Of a stretch of DNA of 64,000 nt, positions 63,748-64,000 are shown in pieces. The notes under the pieces were generated by a model. The model did no database searches. It was not told the DNA's origin and saw only the letters and a list, made by a program, of their open reading frames with translations. This DNA comes from Daphnia carinata (Eukaryota > Arthropoda > Branchiopoda > Diplostraca > Daphniidae). The translations under genes were made by a program, and so were the position numbers. Within the stretch, counting starts at the first letter, position 1; each line of letters opens with the position of its first letter. Location: the NCBI RefSeq assembly GCF_022539665.2, contig NC_081337.1, forward strand, positions 1,170,239-1,234,238. Reading direction: 5' to 3'.

Positions 63748-63874
63748 AAGAAATAAATAACTGAATAAGTTAAGGAAGGTATATACAAATCAAAACTCAT
63801 ATCTTGCAATAAAAAATAATATAATTGAAAATCGCGCCACCTTTTGGCAACAGATTGAACTAATTAGTTACAAA

Positions 63875-64000
63875 GTTTTTGTTTTTGTTTTTGTTTTTGT
63901 TTTTGTTTTTGTTTTTGTTTTTGTTTTTGTTTTTGTTTTTGTTTTTGTTTTTGTTTTTGTTTTTGTTTTTGTTTTTGTTTTTGTTTTTGTTTTTGTTTTT
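63875..64000. repeat. (TTTTTG)n microsatellite running off the window
   Basis: 21 perfect hexamers (CAAAAA on the minus strand) up to the last base. It starts about 130 bp beyond the element G zinc-finger ORF. Confidence 0.97.

Larger units (their letters stand above)
60213..63870 (-). mobile_element. Element G: R2/NeSL-like non-LTR retrotransposon with restriction-like endonuclease
   Basis: The minus strand carries N-terminal zinc fingers (63747-62851), RT with YADD (62845-61861), a C-terminal CCHC-like region, and a restriction-like endonuclease remnant (~60660-60470). This single-ORF plan, with the endonuclease after RT and zinc fingers before it, marks the R2/R4/NeSL group, many of which insert at fixed sites in multicopy RNA genes. 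The 3' end (minus strand ...AAAACAAAAATAAGTCATT) abuts tRNA-Gly sequence. A ~255-bp insertion splits RT. Stops and frameshifts make this copy inactive. Confidence 0.82.

Overview
The window is a repeat-dominated stretch of an animal nuclear genome, most likely an arthropod; a branchiopod crustacean is only a guess. The tRNA genes are of animal type, including an intron-bearing tRNA-Leu(CAA). The mobile elements are also of animal type: Gypsy, BEL/Pao, copia, hAT, an L1/Tx1-like LINE and an R2/NeSL-like LINE. I see no ordinary host protein-coding gene. The many short open frames that recur every 939 or 1078 bases are shadows of tandem repeats.

Positions 1-8469 are a head-to-tail array of a 1078-bp unit carrying tRNA-Gly(TCC) on +, tRNA-Glu(CTC) on - and intron-bearing tRNA-Leu(CAA) on +. 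The eighth unit breaks inside its tRNA-Leu gene and runs into 1,482 bp of perfect (TTTTG)n. From 9952 a second array follows, with a 939-bp unit carrying one tRNA-Asp(GTC). It has 12 genes up to 21827, two more at 31346-33041, and two plus a broken one at 39484-41376. Two LTR retroelements interrupt this array.

Element A (21828-31345, minus strand) is a Gypsy-like element with two LTRs, gag, protease, RT/RNase H, integrase, an envelope-like ORF behind a splice-acceptor-like sequence, and an extra ankyrin-repeat ORF before the 3' LTR. The ankyrin ORF is the most unusual gene here. Element B (33042-39483, plus strand) is a BEL/Pao element with a tRNA-Phe primer site. It is dead: in-frame TGA stops, a mutated RT catalytic motif and loss of its 3' end. 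Element C (41377-44990) is a decayed Gypsy element joined to a cut tRNA-Asp gene.

From 45 kb onward the sequence is nested older debris. A copia element (45865-47545, 5-bp target duplication) sits inside a BEL/Pao remnant with a tRNA-Gly(GCC) primer site. Then come a ~60-bp satellite, a triplicated ~125-bp repeat, a hAT transposase tail, and a diverged copy of the Gly/Glu/Leu unit. That copy is split by an AT-rich LINE, and a 1.38-kb hAT element with an 8-bp target duplication is nested in the inserted block. The last 4 kb hold a minus-strand non-LTR element with zinc fingers, RT and a restriction-like endonuclease. Its 3' end abuts a truncated tRNA-Gly gene, which raises the possibility of a retrotransposon targeted to tRNA genes. 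The window ends in (TTTTTG)n.

All calls come from reading the sequence and supplied translations by eye; no alignment, folding or database search was run.
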